This document shows, piece after piece, positions 23,641-35,899 of a DNA stretch of 64,000 bases. The DNA comes from Isoetes taiwanensis (lineage: Eukaryota; Streptophyta; Lycopodiopsida; Isoetales; Isoetaceae). The DNA is taken from NCBI GenBank assembly GCA_021234155.1, contig JAJEKV010000207.1, forward strand, positions 868,001 to 932,000, read 5' to 3'. Under the pieces are notes generated by a model that was given only the letters and a program-made list of their open reading frames with translations, had not been told where the DNA came from and did no database searches. The number at the start of each line of letters is the position of its first letter. The first letter of the stretch is position 1. A program made the position numbers and the translations under genes.

Positions 23641-23854
23641 ATCTGTAAGTGCAAAAATCTACTCCTGCAATGTGAGGAATCAAAGACGCAGAAGCTCTAA
23701 ATCTTAAGATTTTCTTCACAACTATTTCTGTGTATTTCACCTGTCTAAGGTGGTCAGGAGTAATGGAGGCAAGAGGATCAGGCCTTAGGTGCCTCCATGC
23801 TCCTCTAACTTGGTCTAGAACTGTAGGATGTGATTCAAGTAAACTCCAATCCAC
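23641..23854 (-). pseudogene. CYP710-like cytochrome P450 fragment
   Basis: Minus strand 23854-23641 encodes LLESHPTVLDQVR, then RHLRPDPLASITPDHLRQ, KYTEIVVKKILRFRA and SLIPHIAGVDF. This matches the K-helix region (normally ExxR) of plant CYP710, the sterol C-22 desaturase. In the usual KExxR context (KEVLRxR) the glutamate is replaced here: the sequence reads KKILRFR, so the ExxR pair is lost. Similarity ends sharply on both sides, with no heme-binding FxxGxxxC exon nearby. This is most likely one captured or left-over exon and not a working enzyme. CYP710 against another P450 clan cannot be settled by eye. Confidence 0.65.
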
Positions 23855-23859
23855 AGCAA

Positions 23860-24827
23860 AGAAGTAGATGCATCTTGAACTGCAAATAAGAAATAAAAAA
23901 TATGTTGTCCCACTTCCTGATCTGTGTAGTGCTTGTCAGATTGCTTTGCTAGATTTTCAATCGTTTAGAAATCAACTGGGCAAGAGAGTTTTTTGCCTTG
24001 TTCAATCTGGACCCTGCTCTGCTTTGCACAGTTTGCTAGAGTTTGGATTAAACGTTCTATTGCTTTGGTCGCTTTGTACAATGCGAAACCAGGAAGATAA
24101 ACAAGAAGGGCTTGCATATTCTGTGTTGAACTCCATTCGAGCTTGAGGGGAAGATGCACAACTTCAATTCTTCCTTAAAAATGTGCAACCAGGGAATAAA
24201 TTACTAATCCCATATTTCTTATTAGCCAGAATGACTTTAGCTAAACTTGCTCGATATTAATCTTAAAACTTTCTGAGCTAAACTTTACATATTTTTCCTT
24301 TCATACTTTCTAGCATTTAGCTAAACTAACCTAAACATCATCCCAAAAATTTCTATGGCGTGATCAATGGAAATTATTAAAGCAAATTACTATATTTTTT
24401 TTCAATTGTTTCCGCTTATTTTAGTCATTTTCTTTGTGAAAGCGTTCTAAAATAATGCTAATTAGCAAAGTCTATGACTCCAAACAATTTATAATGCTAG
24501 AAACTAAATTACTAATCATATATATTTTTTATATTAGCTAAACTAGACCAAAATTCATTCTAAAAGTTTCTATGCTTTAGCTAAACTATACAAAATTTCA
24601 CTTTCTTACTTTCTAGCGTTTGGCTAAAGAGCTCCAAGGTTGGTGCAGTCCCGAAAAAAGTTAAACTAAAATTATTATTTTTTTCCCAATTTTTTCCATT
24701 TACTTTAGCCAATTTTTTTCAAAAAAGTGCTAAAAAATCGCCAAATAGCTAAGTTTAGCCCTTAAATTATTCCATGTGTGCAACAAGAACATTTGGTAAC
24801 TCTAATGATACTGTAGGATTTGTAATC
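23860..24827. other. AT-rich region with diverged internal repeats
   Basis: No gene is present. Between 24220 and 24770 the words ttagctaaac, actttctagc and aatttttttc recur in both orientations (for example gactttagctaaac near the left and tagctaagtttagccc near the right), suggesting an old MITE-like or tandemly duplicated element. Ends are not resolved. Confidence 0.4.
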
Positions 24828-24990
24828 ACTGAATAATGCGCTCATTTCTGCAAATTCCTATCATGTCACATTCCTGATAAAACTGCTGAAAGAGATTAAG
24901 TATATACCTACTGAATAATGCGCTCATTTCTGCAAATCCTATCATGTCACATTCCTGATAAAATTGCTGAAAGAGATTAAGTAAATACCT
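24828..24990. repeat. 82-bp tandem duplication
   Basis: Two near-identical copies begin actgaataatgcgctcattt at 24828 and 24910, differing at only a few positions. There are two copies only. Confidence 0.9.
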
Positions 24991-26194
24991 CCTTTGGTTT
25001 TGCACCAATGGCAAAGCGACCAGCTTTACTTGAACACTGGAAACCTTGTTCCAGAATAATTTAAGTTTGAACTCAAGTTCGAGAACTACCTGTAAAAGTA
25101 GCTTCAAAGTAGAAGAATATGTTGAACCCATAAAGTAATGCAAGCAAGCCATAGAGAATGATCAGAGAAGAGAATGATCAGAAATCATGCAGCAATGAAT
25201 CTTTCATGGTTCTTGCAAATGATGTAACAATACATGTAAGCACAATACATAAAAAGGAAAGAAATAAAACAAGGTGGGTTGCCCTCTATGGCCCGAGGGT
25301 GAAGTGGCTTAAATTAAATCCACATGTGACCTGACAATATACACAAGACTAGTTATGGAGAATTCTGTGGAAATTGCCATCTTTATAATATTTTTTGATC
25401 CATAATGTTACGCAGTCTTTTGAGCCCGATCTGAGCTATTGCCCACATCATCATGCTTTTATGAGTCTTGGGGGATCGTAATGTGTGGTAGGAGGACGTT
25501 ATCCTATTTCAGGCCCTGATCATATCGAAACTAGAAAATTGCCCACCTTTGATGGGGATTCCATGTGATTGCACATGAAGAGTATACTTAATGTGTGTAG
25601 TATTTTGGTTGTAACACACTCTATGTCCTATCACAACACGAAGAAGGTTTTTTGGGGTGATATATAGTTTGTGCAATTTTTTATGTCGTAAACTGCTTCC
25701 TTTTATCTTCCTTGGCATCTTGTCAAATATTCTATGGACATTGTCAAGCATTCTAGTTTCCACACTCTCTTAAGAGCCATAAGGGATTACTCCAAGTTCA
25801 TCCAAATGTTATGTCATTGGCAATGCTGCAAAAATACTCACAAAAGTTACAATGGTAATTTATTATTAAGAGCTTCAAAATCAAGGGCCAAAGCCTGTTG
25901 GCTCAAAGCCTGAGATTCTGTTCTTACATAGCTACTATGTGCAGAAACTTTGTCTTCTAGAATTTTTGCCCTGTCAAGCAAGCTTGTAACTTCTTGCACG
26001 AATACCGTTTCCTGGCTACTATTTTCGACAGCTCTCAAATGGTTATCACCGCATTTATCCGCCATTAGTCTCGGTCGCCAAGTTCCTCAGGGCCAGAACT
26101 AGTCATTTTGCCTTGCTTCTACGCTAATTCTGATTCTAACTAAAAATCCAAGTATGAATTGCACACTCCATGGAGTATGGGAAAAATCGTGCAG
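24991..26194. other. unassigned region
   Basis: A 72-codon minus frame at 26065-25847 (with EVTSLLDRAKILEDKV, heptad-like and possibly coiled coil) and an 84-codon frame at 25763-25509 are unrecognised. The first lies just beyond the end of the ABCB pseudogene but does not match the ABCB family. Confidence 0.35.
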
Positions 26195-28740
26195 TCAGGA
26201 ACTCTCCATCCTCACGTCGGCTCCCGCAAATGCCAACACAAAACCTGCAAGAATTAGTGCTAGATTTTGAGTCAGTATAGACATGCGGTCACTGACTGCC
26301 GCCTTCACCATTGTTGCATCTGTAGCAAGCCTAGATGCAACCAGGCTGCTGTAATTGTCCTCTCTTTCAAACCATCCTACCTCGTTCCGCAATATTGCTG
26401 CACAGAAAATTCTTTCAAATAAGAAATAACAAACAGAACCTATAGGCCATTACGTAATATTCATACCTCCAAACATCATGCTTCTGACTCGGACAGTTAG
26501 GCACTCTCCCATGTAACCAAAAAATTAATGTTCAAGCATGTTTGCAACCAATGATAACACAGATGCACCTAGAAAGTACAAAACATATTTCTCCACCTCC
26601 TTTTTCATGTAATGCTTGTCCAGGTAATATGTTACCGTAACTTGAGTCATTCCATAAGCAAAAAGGGTGTCAACACTCCCGCCACGATCGCTCCTATGCT
26701 TCCAAGCAGCCATAGGGCCATTACGTTGCATTAAGTTTAAGCAAATCTTATAAACGAGCCCTTTGTCGATTTCCTATTTTCAAGTTGACCATAATCCAAG
26801 AAAATGCTTTGTGCATCCGAATCGGAGAGAACGTTAAGATGGAAACTGAATTGTGACATTGAAGATCCCGAGAGTTCCTCGTGATGTATCAATGATGTTA
26901 ATACTCAAAGCTCTATTGACATAAAATCTTGAGATGAGTTAGAAAGCAAAGAACTGCGTGGAACGCTTTATGGATACTTGAGATTCAAGGGTCTTTCCTT
27001 TTCCTCGTTCTTGTAACCTCACAAGGGTTGCAGATGCCCCATCTTGACCTCTAGTGATGAGATCCACGTGTGTTCCGGTTTCTACAACTTTACCTGGGTT
27101 GTACCATTGTTATCATGTCGCAAGATTCCAAATGGTTGACAAACGATGTGCCACAATGACATGGAGTTCGACCCAACATTAGGGAATCCAAAGCTTCTTG
27201 AACTGCTTTTGTTGGGATGTCGCATCTAGTGCACTCGTTGCTTCATCCAAAAGAAGTTGGGTTGGGTTCTTTAGCATTGCTCTTGCAATTGCAATCCTCG
27301 CTTTTGTCCACCGACAATCAGATACCCTTCTCGCCAACTTTGGTTGTGATAGGAAAGAACTATAAACAAAATGATCATCCTTAGAGCATCATTTGAAAAA
27401 CATACCGAGTATCATAGCCATCCGGAAATTGCCGAATAAATGCATCAGCCCGGATGTTAAAGCGGCTCTATGGACCTCATCATCGGTTGCATCCTCCTTG
27501 CCAAGAAGAAGGTTTTTCACGTATGGATGTCGCAAAATAAGGCGTGCTCTTGGTTCATTAAACCAATTTGTGATCTATACCATTTTAATTGAACTGATTT
27601 TTATATCTTCACCATCAAGCAAGATAAGACCTTCGGAAAATCGGTGGGCCCATCGTAAAACTCACTTAATTCATTACTTTCAAATTTGGTTCTCCATAGT
27701 AGAATGTTACCCCAAGTAGGGTCATAGAACCTCTCAATCGCTGATATAACGTAGCTTTTGCCCGATCCACTCGCCACCTACAATGGCAACCGTCTTTCCG
27801 TAAGCTATTTTAAGACAAAAGTTCTCGGAAAATATGCACATCATGTCTCAAGGATAATCGAAACTGACATTTCGAAATTCGATATTTCCTTCTACCTGGT
27901 CAATTTCTTCCCATCCAATGAATGTGAATCAATATGAGGCTTCCTCTTTATCATTTCAAGGATGTTATATGCACTGCCACGCCCTTTGCAAATGCCGTGA
28001 GATTTGGAGTCGCATTACCTAGAGATCTGTTTTTATGCACCAATAAATTATCTACACAAAATCCTCGTAAACACTTAAGCAATGCATCGCGACTTACAAA
28101 ACCATCGATTATCACGTTCGGGATGGTTGTAAATGCTTTACCACCATTTGTTGTACCATTACGGACCAAAACTCCAAAGATACCATAGAAGTAGTGACCA
28201 AGATCCGAACGTTAGTCCACACTTCGACCAAGCTCTAATGTTGTTGTCAATGCATTCTCGATAAGCATTGTTAGCTTTTTCTCCCCCGACAAATGAATAC
28301 GGTTCGGATTTGAGATATATCGCCCGTATATCAATATGTTCTTATTCTTAGTCAACTTTGAATACAAGGCATTGGTAAAATAACGAGAAATAGACCTCTT
28401 ACGCAATATTTCCAAAAGATTTGCATAGGCCTTTTGGTTCTTAGATGAGAGACCACCAACGACAAAAGCATATGTGCCTCCGACCCACGGCAAGAATTGC
28501 CGGGACAACCGCAAGAGTAAGTAATGTCAATTGCCACATCAAGTGAATCCCACCGCAAATCCAAATGATTTAACCCGCCATGTAGTGAACAAAGTTTCCA
28601 CCGCAACAATATAAAAGTTATTCTTCAGCTTTGCAACAAAGAACATGAATACGGATGCCATTTGTTTCTCACAAACCTTCCGACCAATAGCTTCCTCAAC
28701 CGTAATTGTGTCACCGGAAATGCCGATTATGATCTCACAC
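26195..28740 (-). pseudogene. ABCB-type (P-glycoprotein/MDR-like) transporter pseudogene
   Basis: In N-to-C order on the minus strand: ISGDTITVEEAIGRK (28720-28675), FVHYMAG (near 28590), VGGTYAFVVGGLSSKNQKAYAN (28490-28425), VRNGTTNGGKAFTTIPNV (28169-28110) and NATPNLTAFAKG (near 28000). The first nucleotide-binding domain follows: Walker A GKTVAIVGG...SGQK-type at 27800-27750, FIRQFPDGYDT near 27430, the GGQKR signature, IAIARAML and [11 protein letters not shown] at 27330-27210, and the H-loop VIVAHRLSTI near 27145. Then come the start of the second membrane domain (26731-26525) and NEVGWFEREDNYSSLVASRLATDAT (26386-26310). The signature, Walker B and Walker A pieces sit in different frames, so frameshifts and small insertions inactivate it. 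The second NBD is missing. The order and retained introns indicate a decayed genomic copy rather than a processed one. Confidence 0.85.
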
Positions 28741-29000
28741 CGTTGTCGTGATTCAGATCATAAAATCCTACATCCCGCTTTTAACATTGCTTCTAGGTAT
28801 TTACTTCTTCCTGTCGGATTTCTTCGTCCCTACTCTGCGGTGATTTATGATTTTTGGCCTTTTTGGCTTGCCCCTACCCAAATACGCCATAGCCACGCTG
28901 GCGAAGCCGATGGCCTCCATGTATCCAAACTTCCTTTGGCAGGTATGCAAACCGGGCAAATGAGGGATGACCTAACATTTACTTACACGGGTTTTAGCGA

Positions 29001-29092
29001 GTTTTTGGCATATTCTAGGTATATGCTAGCATATACCATGAATATGCCAAAAACCCACATAAACAAGGGATTGCCCCCCTAGGGGCAACCCA
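29001..29092. repeat. nested foldback palindromes
   Basis: Arms gtttttggcatatt (29001-29014) and aatatgccaaaaac (29041-29054) enclose a perfect 20-bp palindrome (ggtatatgct and its complement, 29018-29037). Just to the right is a second hairpin, attgccccc/ggggcaac (about 29071-29092). This could be the tip of a small foldback element. Confidence 0.8.
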
Positions 29093-30640
29093 AAAAAATA
29101 AAAACTTTTGTGCAAGCGACCTACCAGCACAACGATTTCTGCAAGGTGCCAGCCAAATAATCTTCAAGATCCTACCCGGATCACAAAATTTCCATATTGG
29201 TCTTGAGCAAGAGAACAGGAATATCATCATTATCTTCTTCTTCATTTGTTTGTCTGCTTATTCTATCTTCGGTGGGACTTTGGAGTGAAATTCTAGTGAA
29301 GACCCATTGGCATAATTGATATCATATGCTTAGCCATTGCCCGAGCTTTCTCTAGCTAATTTATGCTGTCTGTTTTGCAAATTCTCATATTCGTCTCTAA
29401 TTTGGAAGGTAGCTTGAGTCCGATTGGACTCACTTGGATCAACTGTCTTCCCGTAAGATCTTGGTTATGTTTTCTCATCTTTAAATTTTGCCCTCTTTTT
29501 GTCTGAAATATGTTTTGATACTTGGAAGATCACCATCATCGTTCAAAGAGGCTCCAATGGGGTTTGACAAATCCTTATCATTGTATGCAAGAACTGCCTT
29601 CCCTTCCTTAATGGTGGCCTTAACAAATCTTTATCTTTAACACCACCTATGTGTTTGTTAGAGGCTTTCTTGCATATATATAACAGAGGAATGCAGAAAA
29701 GAGAAACTGCTGTAAAAACAGCCATTGGACGCAATTAATATTGGGCATTTGTTATATATTGGGCCTCTGCGTCATTTGGAATGGAGTTATCTCAATTGCG
29801 CCCATCCTCAATTTAAGATATGGATACCAATTGATATACTGTATTTCGACTATACCTGTGAAAAATTTGCCTTATTGTTGCCTTCTTAAGCTTGTTGCAT
29901 TTCACCTCTGAGCTGATTGCAGATGGACTAAAATGGGGTTGAGCAGTATGGGAAATGAGTTGCAAGTCGTGGGTCTTTTATATAAATAGTTCTTGCATGT
30001 GATGCCTGCTCTCTCTTTCTGTAAATCAAATCGCTGAGACAAAAAACGGGTTCTTATGTCTAAGCTGTTCATGTTTTGATATAAGCTGAGATGTTTTGCA
30101 CCGCATCTGCAAATTTCATCAAATTAGGTACATAGAGCCACATCATATATCATATACGTCTTCACATTGCCAAATCTAATTTGAATATTGCCTCTTCCAC
30201 AGATATGCATCCTCTTCATCTCTTGCATAAGCTTATGTGTCCATAATACGAATCTTCTTATCAATTCCATAAGCTACAGTGCCAATGAATGAAAGGTAAT
30301 GGCCATATATAGTAACTAAAACAAGAAACAACATCTCATGGTAGAGTTGGATATCTACTGCAGAGTTGTGAAGTCTGGCTATAAGCAAAAAGCACCCTGG
30401 AAAAATACTCCAATGCCAGATTTTGGTTTAAAATCAGAGAAGAATATGTCAAACAACTAGAAAAGCAATTAATATGTGTGCCTTCATCTGAAAATGCCAT
30501 CTTCTAAGTTGCTGGGATCTACAAGATAATCATATAATACGAAGAAGGAGGTGATTGAGCTGAGCCGAACATCATTTGACTATAACTATGGCAGTTATTT
30601 TATCTTATTTATCTTATTATTTTATCTTATTTATTCATTG
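29093..30640. other. unassigned region upstream of the CACTA transposase
   Basis: No gene was recognised. The left terminus of the CACTA element (CACTACAA-like) was looked for here and not found. An intron-like T-rich stretch ending cattgatgcag abuts the first recognised transposase exon at 30647, so an upstream exon probably lies or once lay here. Confidence 0.4.
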
Positions 30641-30648
30641 ATGCAGTG

Positions 30649-33470
30649 ATGGCTAGTGAAAGTGATGAGGGCGACGACAACAACAATGAAGATGAATCAG
30701 GTGGGAGGAAAAAGTATAAATGTGGTTGTTTCAAATGTAGGGGTAAATCAGTTTGTAGATCCACGTTTTACAGTCATAAAAAGCAATTTATGTTAGACAA
30801 TTTAAACTTAAATGTTATAGAGGATGTTGGGCTAGGGATATCAGCAGACCATTTAGTAGAACATGCCCATGAAAGTGCTTCAGTAGATGTTCAAACAGAT
30901 TTTGATGAGGCAGTTGAGGTAGAATCAGATGAATATGCTCTTGAGAGTTTTGGAGAACAGGAAGACTTAGAACAGGGGCTGTTTTCAAATGTTATGCTTG
31001 AGCAAGGGCTTGTACAGAAGATTCTCATGCTAAGAGAAATATTTCAATCTAGCCATTTATCTACCAAGTACCAGGAACAAGTTTTGAAGTTGTTGTTTCA
31101 AGATATTGGGAAGCCCGTTCAACGAGTTGAAGACGCTTCCATTGGTCAACTTCTGCGGGCTTTGCCTCAAGGTTGGGATGGATTGTTAGGCGGCCAAATA
31201 GTTCCAACATCACTCTATCGACTCCAAAGTCTGCAAACTCGACCAGCAGATGATGATGGTATATTCCGTTGGCGCCTTTGTGTAGGAAGGTCAGGAGAGA
31301 GTGAACATGAACTTCAAGTCTTTGAGCCAAGTGATGAAGACAAGTATTTCGGTAGAGGCTTACTTCATTGTGGATGCATTCGTGAAGACGGGAGCAAGAT
31401 GCTTAAGCGTAATTGTTCTGCTCATGCACAACGGTGCAGCTTATGTCATCAACAACGAAAATACATGATTCCACTGGATGAGGCGTCGCTCCAGTATTGG
31501 CTGCAACAAGTTTTCTCAGTACCTACATTTGCGCATGAGGGCCTTCGAGCTTGGAGGTGCAAAAATCAGTGGGATGATGAAGTGGGAATAATCAAGGAAT
31601 TCTGGCATGGTGCAAAATTCAAAGAAATAAGGGCTTTTCTAGATGAAGAGCAAGTATTTGAGCTACCAATTTGCTGTAGCAGATGCGAACATGTGTACAA
31701 AGCTTTTCCGGAGTCTCAAAGGGCACCAGAGTTAACAACTTTAGGTGATGGCTATGATTTTTGTTGCTCCAAATGTCATCATCAAATCAAAGCACCAAAG
31801 AGAATTTTGTACGGGGACCCCAGAAATATTCTTTTACAGACTCACATGGATGGGTATACAGTTGGAGAAGGTAATGATAAGCGAAAGGTTCTGGTCATGG
31901 AGGCCATGGTCTTAAATACAGGTATGTTTTGTGATTCTATTTTACATCAAGATTATCTTTATCTCCAGTTGTTTGATTTAGGTGTTTGTTTTTTATATTT
32001 ATTAATTGCAGGCCATGAAACCACTTTGCAACCTTATCCTTTCATATTTGCTCCAGAAAGTTTGTTGGGGAACGTAAATGCATTTCAACTTGCACCTGTT
32101 CTTATGGACATTTTTTCTCGACGGTTAAGAAGCTATTTCATGGATGGATTTCCTGTGCACTATGGAGAGGCAGTAGCTGGCCTGAGCAGGGAGTTCACCA
32201 TGCGGGTTCTTTGGTTCCACCACACAGGAGATAATGTTGCACATTGTCAACTTGGTGGTTTTCGTAGCAGAGGCAAAGCCGGATGCAGAAGATGCTTAGT
32301 TTATGCTGAGCAGATGGCTCCCCGTTCTAGCGAGTATGTTTACAATAATAATCGACGTGAGCTTCGTTTTCCACCAGTCAAACGAACTGCAGAAGACACC
32401 TTCAAGCTCTTGAAAGAGGCAGGCAAGATTTCAATCTAAAATCATTTATTGTTGAAACTATTAGTGCTCCAATCATTTATTGTTGAAACTATTATTGTTG
32501 AAACTATTATTGCAGAAAGTGCTCCAACCGAAACTGAGAAAGAACAAAAGCTTTTGGACTCCGGACTGTCAAAAGCGACATCTGTCTGGAAGTTGTTTCA
32601 ATTATATGGTTTCGATCCCGGCAACGATTTTGTGTTTGATGTTCTTCACATATTAGCACTCAATGTCATAAAAAAATACGTTGATGATTTCCTTAACAGA
32701 TTCAGCTTGCAAGAAACTCAACGACTTCTAGATGAGATTTATATTGCTCTACCAAAAACGCTTCGACAACAAGACAGGTATATTCTCTCCTTATCTTTGT
32801 CATTAATTTAACCATCCTTTTTACAATTTTATTTTTACAGATGGCCTAAACTTAATAGTCATCGTGAATTGAAGACTGAATTCTTCAAGGCAGCAGATTA
32901 CACCAGCTTTGTTCGATGGGTTCTTCCGTCTGCTTTGCACCAATGGCAGGCCCAGGTTGAGAATGAGATCCTCGACTTAGGCTTCTTATGCATGCAGATT
33001 GTTGAGATCTTCTACCAACACTCTCGACAAGGTTGGACAGAGGACTTGATGGAGATAACAAAGACACTATTGCAATCCTGGCGAATTCGATCTGAAGAAT
33101 TCTATGGAAAAAATTCAGCAATTTTGGAACATGTTGCAGGTAATTTTTTCTTCATCCTGAAAAGTGTTGCATAAACGTCTTCATATTTAGGTTCTTAGCT
33201 TTTAACTACATAGTTCTCATTTCTCTTTTAGGATGTGGCGAACTGTTGGACGATGTCAAAAGACATGGTCCTCACTGGCTCTATTGGTGTTATAAATATG
33301 AAGGTTTTGTGAAGCAGTACAAGGCCATATTGACCAACCATAGATCAATTGAGGTTTCTCTTGCATATTTTCACTACAAGAGAATGAACACAATTGTGCA
33401 AGTACAACGCAGATTAGCGAAGATAATAAGGCGGAAGAACGAGGGGCAATTGCGATACATGAATGTCTAA
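30649..33470 (+). CDS. Tnp2-like CACTA transposase (multi-exon, probably damaged)
   Basis: It starts at ATG 30649, just after an intron-like acceptor. The N-terminal zinc motif is CGCFKCRGKSVCRSTFYSHK, and acidic stretches follow. Cys pairs CCSRCEHVY...CCSKCHHQIK lie before the Tnp2 core. Intron 1 is 31922-32011 (GT-AG, in frame, no stop). The core after it has FTMRVLWFHHTGDNVAHCQ and GGFRSRGKAGCRRCLVYAE, as in the Transposase_21 family that cuts and pastes CACTA elements. A stop at 32437-32439 follows RFPPVKRTAEDTFKLLKEAGK and lies beside a ttgttgaaactattatt triplication, so the frame is broken there. Coding resumes at about 32520 with FDPGNDFVFDVLHILALNV (family DxxH...L motif). Further introns fall at 32777-32840 and 33140-33232. 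The last frame ends at 33470. Confidence 0.75.
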
Positions 33471-35120
33471 AGCTTCCTAGCCATCACGGGAGTCAAACAT
33501 GTGATCTACAACAATGTTGTTTGGTGGTATGTACTCTACAACATTTACATTTCTCATTCTCAAGAAATAATACAGTAAATAAAGATAATTATTCAAGATT
33601 TACAACCATCCAGATTATTCATAGGATGAACAGTTAAAGATATTATGGGCCATGGAATGCTCAACAATGCTCAACAGGAATTTTTGTTTGGTTACATAAA
33701 GGCATGTTCAGGCCCAGCACATGAAGTGGTGACCAAGATCATTCCATGTTTAATAATTCCATGGGTTCTTCCCATGGACTCGAGGCTGCATGTTAGGTTT
33801 GTTGATATAGAACTCGAGGCTGCATGTTAGGTTTGTTGAAAGGGCCTGCCCAAGCTGAATACAATGGTGAGCCTGCACATGAAAATGCATGGGCCATATA
33901 TGGACATGGGTTCGTATGATTTTGTGCTGTAAAATCACATGGTTTAAATATCCCACATGATTGATTCTTGCCTTTTACCATATTCAAGTAATATTAGGCC
34001 AAAGTTAAGTTGGTCAAAAGAGTTAATTGCTGCAGCATGGCTCAACCTGGCAAGTGCATTATTGGAGGACGGGTGAAAATGCATCTTTGTACATGTTCCC
34101 CATATATGCATCCTTGCCCAACATTGCACTTGGATATTGGCTCCTTTGACTCTTATCCTTTAATCTGATACGGGAAATAATCCTGAATGGTATACACCAT
34201 GTGGCAGAGCAGTAGCTTGATGCACAGCCACGATAAAATGCATATTCTGCATTATGGCACTAATAATATTGGACTTGGAATTGCAGGCCCATGCAAATAT
34301 CTGTCTCATGGGACTTCGCAAGTGTAATGCACTTAACCCATAGAGCAAGCAAACTTTTGCACCATAAGCATGAACTCTAATACTGCATAGCCCAGTGGCA
34401 TTGACTATGGGATAGTAAAATCGGTGCACTTGAGTATGCATATAATGTATACTACAAAGACATCTGTGAGCCAGGAGTATGTACACAAAGGGCTGCCAGT
34501 TTATGTAGGATGCATGGGTAAGTATACAATGTTTTTCATAAAAATTGAGCATTTGCCAAAAGGGAGAGGTGATATCCATCTTCAGAATGATCCATCTTCA
34601 TAATGGCTTGTTTCTAAGTTACAGGACCTATGTTAACATGTAAATGTATGCTAACATTTTCAAGACATGGTTGTGGGCATAATATTTTGCATATTTGTGA
34701 CTCCGACTCCCTAGGCTTAGGACCATGTCTAAGCTCTAGACCATGTGGGTCAAGAAGTAAGTGTGCACTAACATGTTGATTCTAGTGCATATGCATGTGT
34801 CGCGATCAACAGGCTTCCACATCGTGACTATATGGAGCCTAGGACCAAAGGTAAATTGCAAAAATAATGCTTGGCATTATTCTGGTAAGCAAGCCTAGGC
34901 AAGACCATCTATACTGGATTGGACTTTGTACTAGGCAAGACCATCTGTTAATTTGATATATATGGGTTTTGATATGCAGTAAATTTGATATACTTTAAGT
35001 TTGCATGGATTATTTAAATAATATATGAACGAGCTAGTGGACATAGAATTTGTAGTACAAATATTTTAGTTATAGATGTATTTTACAAATATTTTACTAA
35101 GTATTGATGTATGATTTTGT
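33471..35120. other. interior of the CACTA element, no clear coding
   Basis: A short plus frame near 33642-33830 (MGHGMLNNAQQEFLFGYIKA) may belong to the transposase but is interrupted. At 33776-33841 a 28-bp unit (actcgaggctgcatgttagg plus tttgttga) occurs twice. The rest, rich in atgcatg and ccatatatg words, shows no exon structure I can support. Confidence 0.4.
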
Positions 35121-35836
35121 AGGTAACATCTTTTGTACAAGCTTCTAAGATATGGAGTTTGTTACCCCCGCATTCTTGATGGTTATAAGCGGCTCATGGA
35201 AACGAAGGGGATAATTGTGTCCTCAAGGTTCAGAGTCATTTAAGAGGTTGTTTTGGCATGGGGAAGGTTATGAAATAGGTGATTATGTAGTGGTCGAATT
35301 GTGATGCGAGACAACATGGTAAAGTCACTGGATTTTTTGTCAAAGAGTCATGTGGTTTCGAAGTTTATTTTACAGCCACCCATTATCAACAAGTTGGTGA
35401 AGACTTATCTCTCCGAATGCCACTGATCGATAATAGGCAATACAATACAACAATTATGAGTACTGTTACCTCTATTGTTTGCAAATGGTTCCCCTCCTTT
35501 TATGCCACTCCAAACACCTGGCTGGTTAATGAGGTTGAGAGGGTTCTGCATCAAGATATGCTACAGTTTGGTTCACCGGGATTTGTCCCTATATTTCCTC
35601 AGCAGGGTGACGTGGTTGACATTGGGGATTCCTATGGTGTAGTTAGAATAGTTAATGAGCAAGAGAAGACCTTCAAGATGGCAAAGCTTAGGGTCACTGA
35701 TGCTGATGCAGAGAATAAGATATGGTCTTCTTCTAGAATTGACATTCAATTTAGGAGTTGGTCCTGCATTAGAAAAATCTTAAATTGGTGTGTGATTGGT
35801 TCTAACAGTCGGCCTAATCGTTTCAGAGAACTCTGA
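35121..35836 (+). pseudogene. C-terminal continuation of the CACTA transposase
   Basis: After an intron-like stretch ending gattttgtag at 35121-35122, plus-strand frames shift once or twice and then read GDYVVVEL..., KVTGFFVKESCGFEVYF and, in the long frame 35417-35836, MPLIDNRQYNTTIMSTVTS, QGDVVDIGDSYGVVRIVNEQ and FKMAKLRVTDAD. The position and the beta-strand-rich style fit the C-terminal domain of Tnp2-type proteins, but I cannot name the domain. At least one frameshift lies before 35400. Confidence 0.5.
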
Positions 35837-35899
35837 GTCCGATATGGTCCTAAACCCGTAAGTTCTCTTTTTTAGTTTTGGGACATTTGGGTACAAAAT

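Noticed and set aside
30647-33470. Assignment of the transposase to the KDZ (Kyakuja-Dileera-Zisupton) group
   Set aside because: The Cys-rich N-terminus suggested it, but the CACTACAAAAAA right terminus, subterminal repeats and Tnp2-like core favour CACTA.
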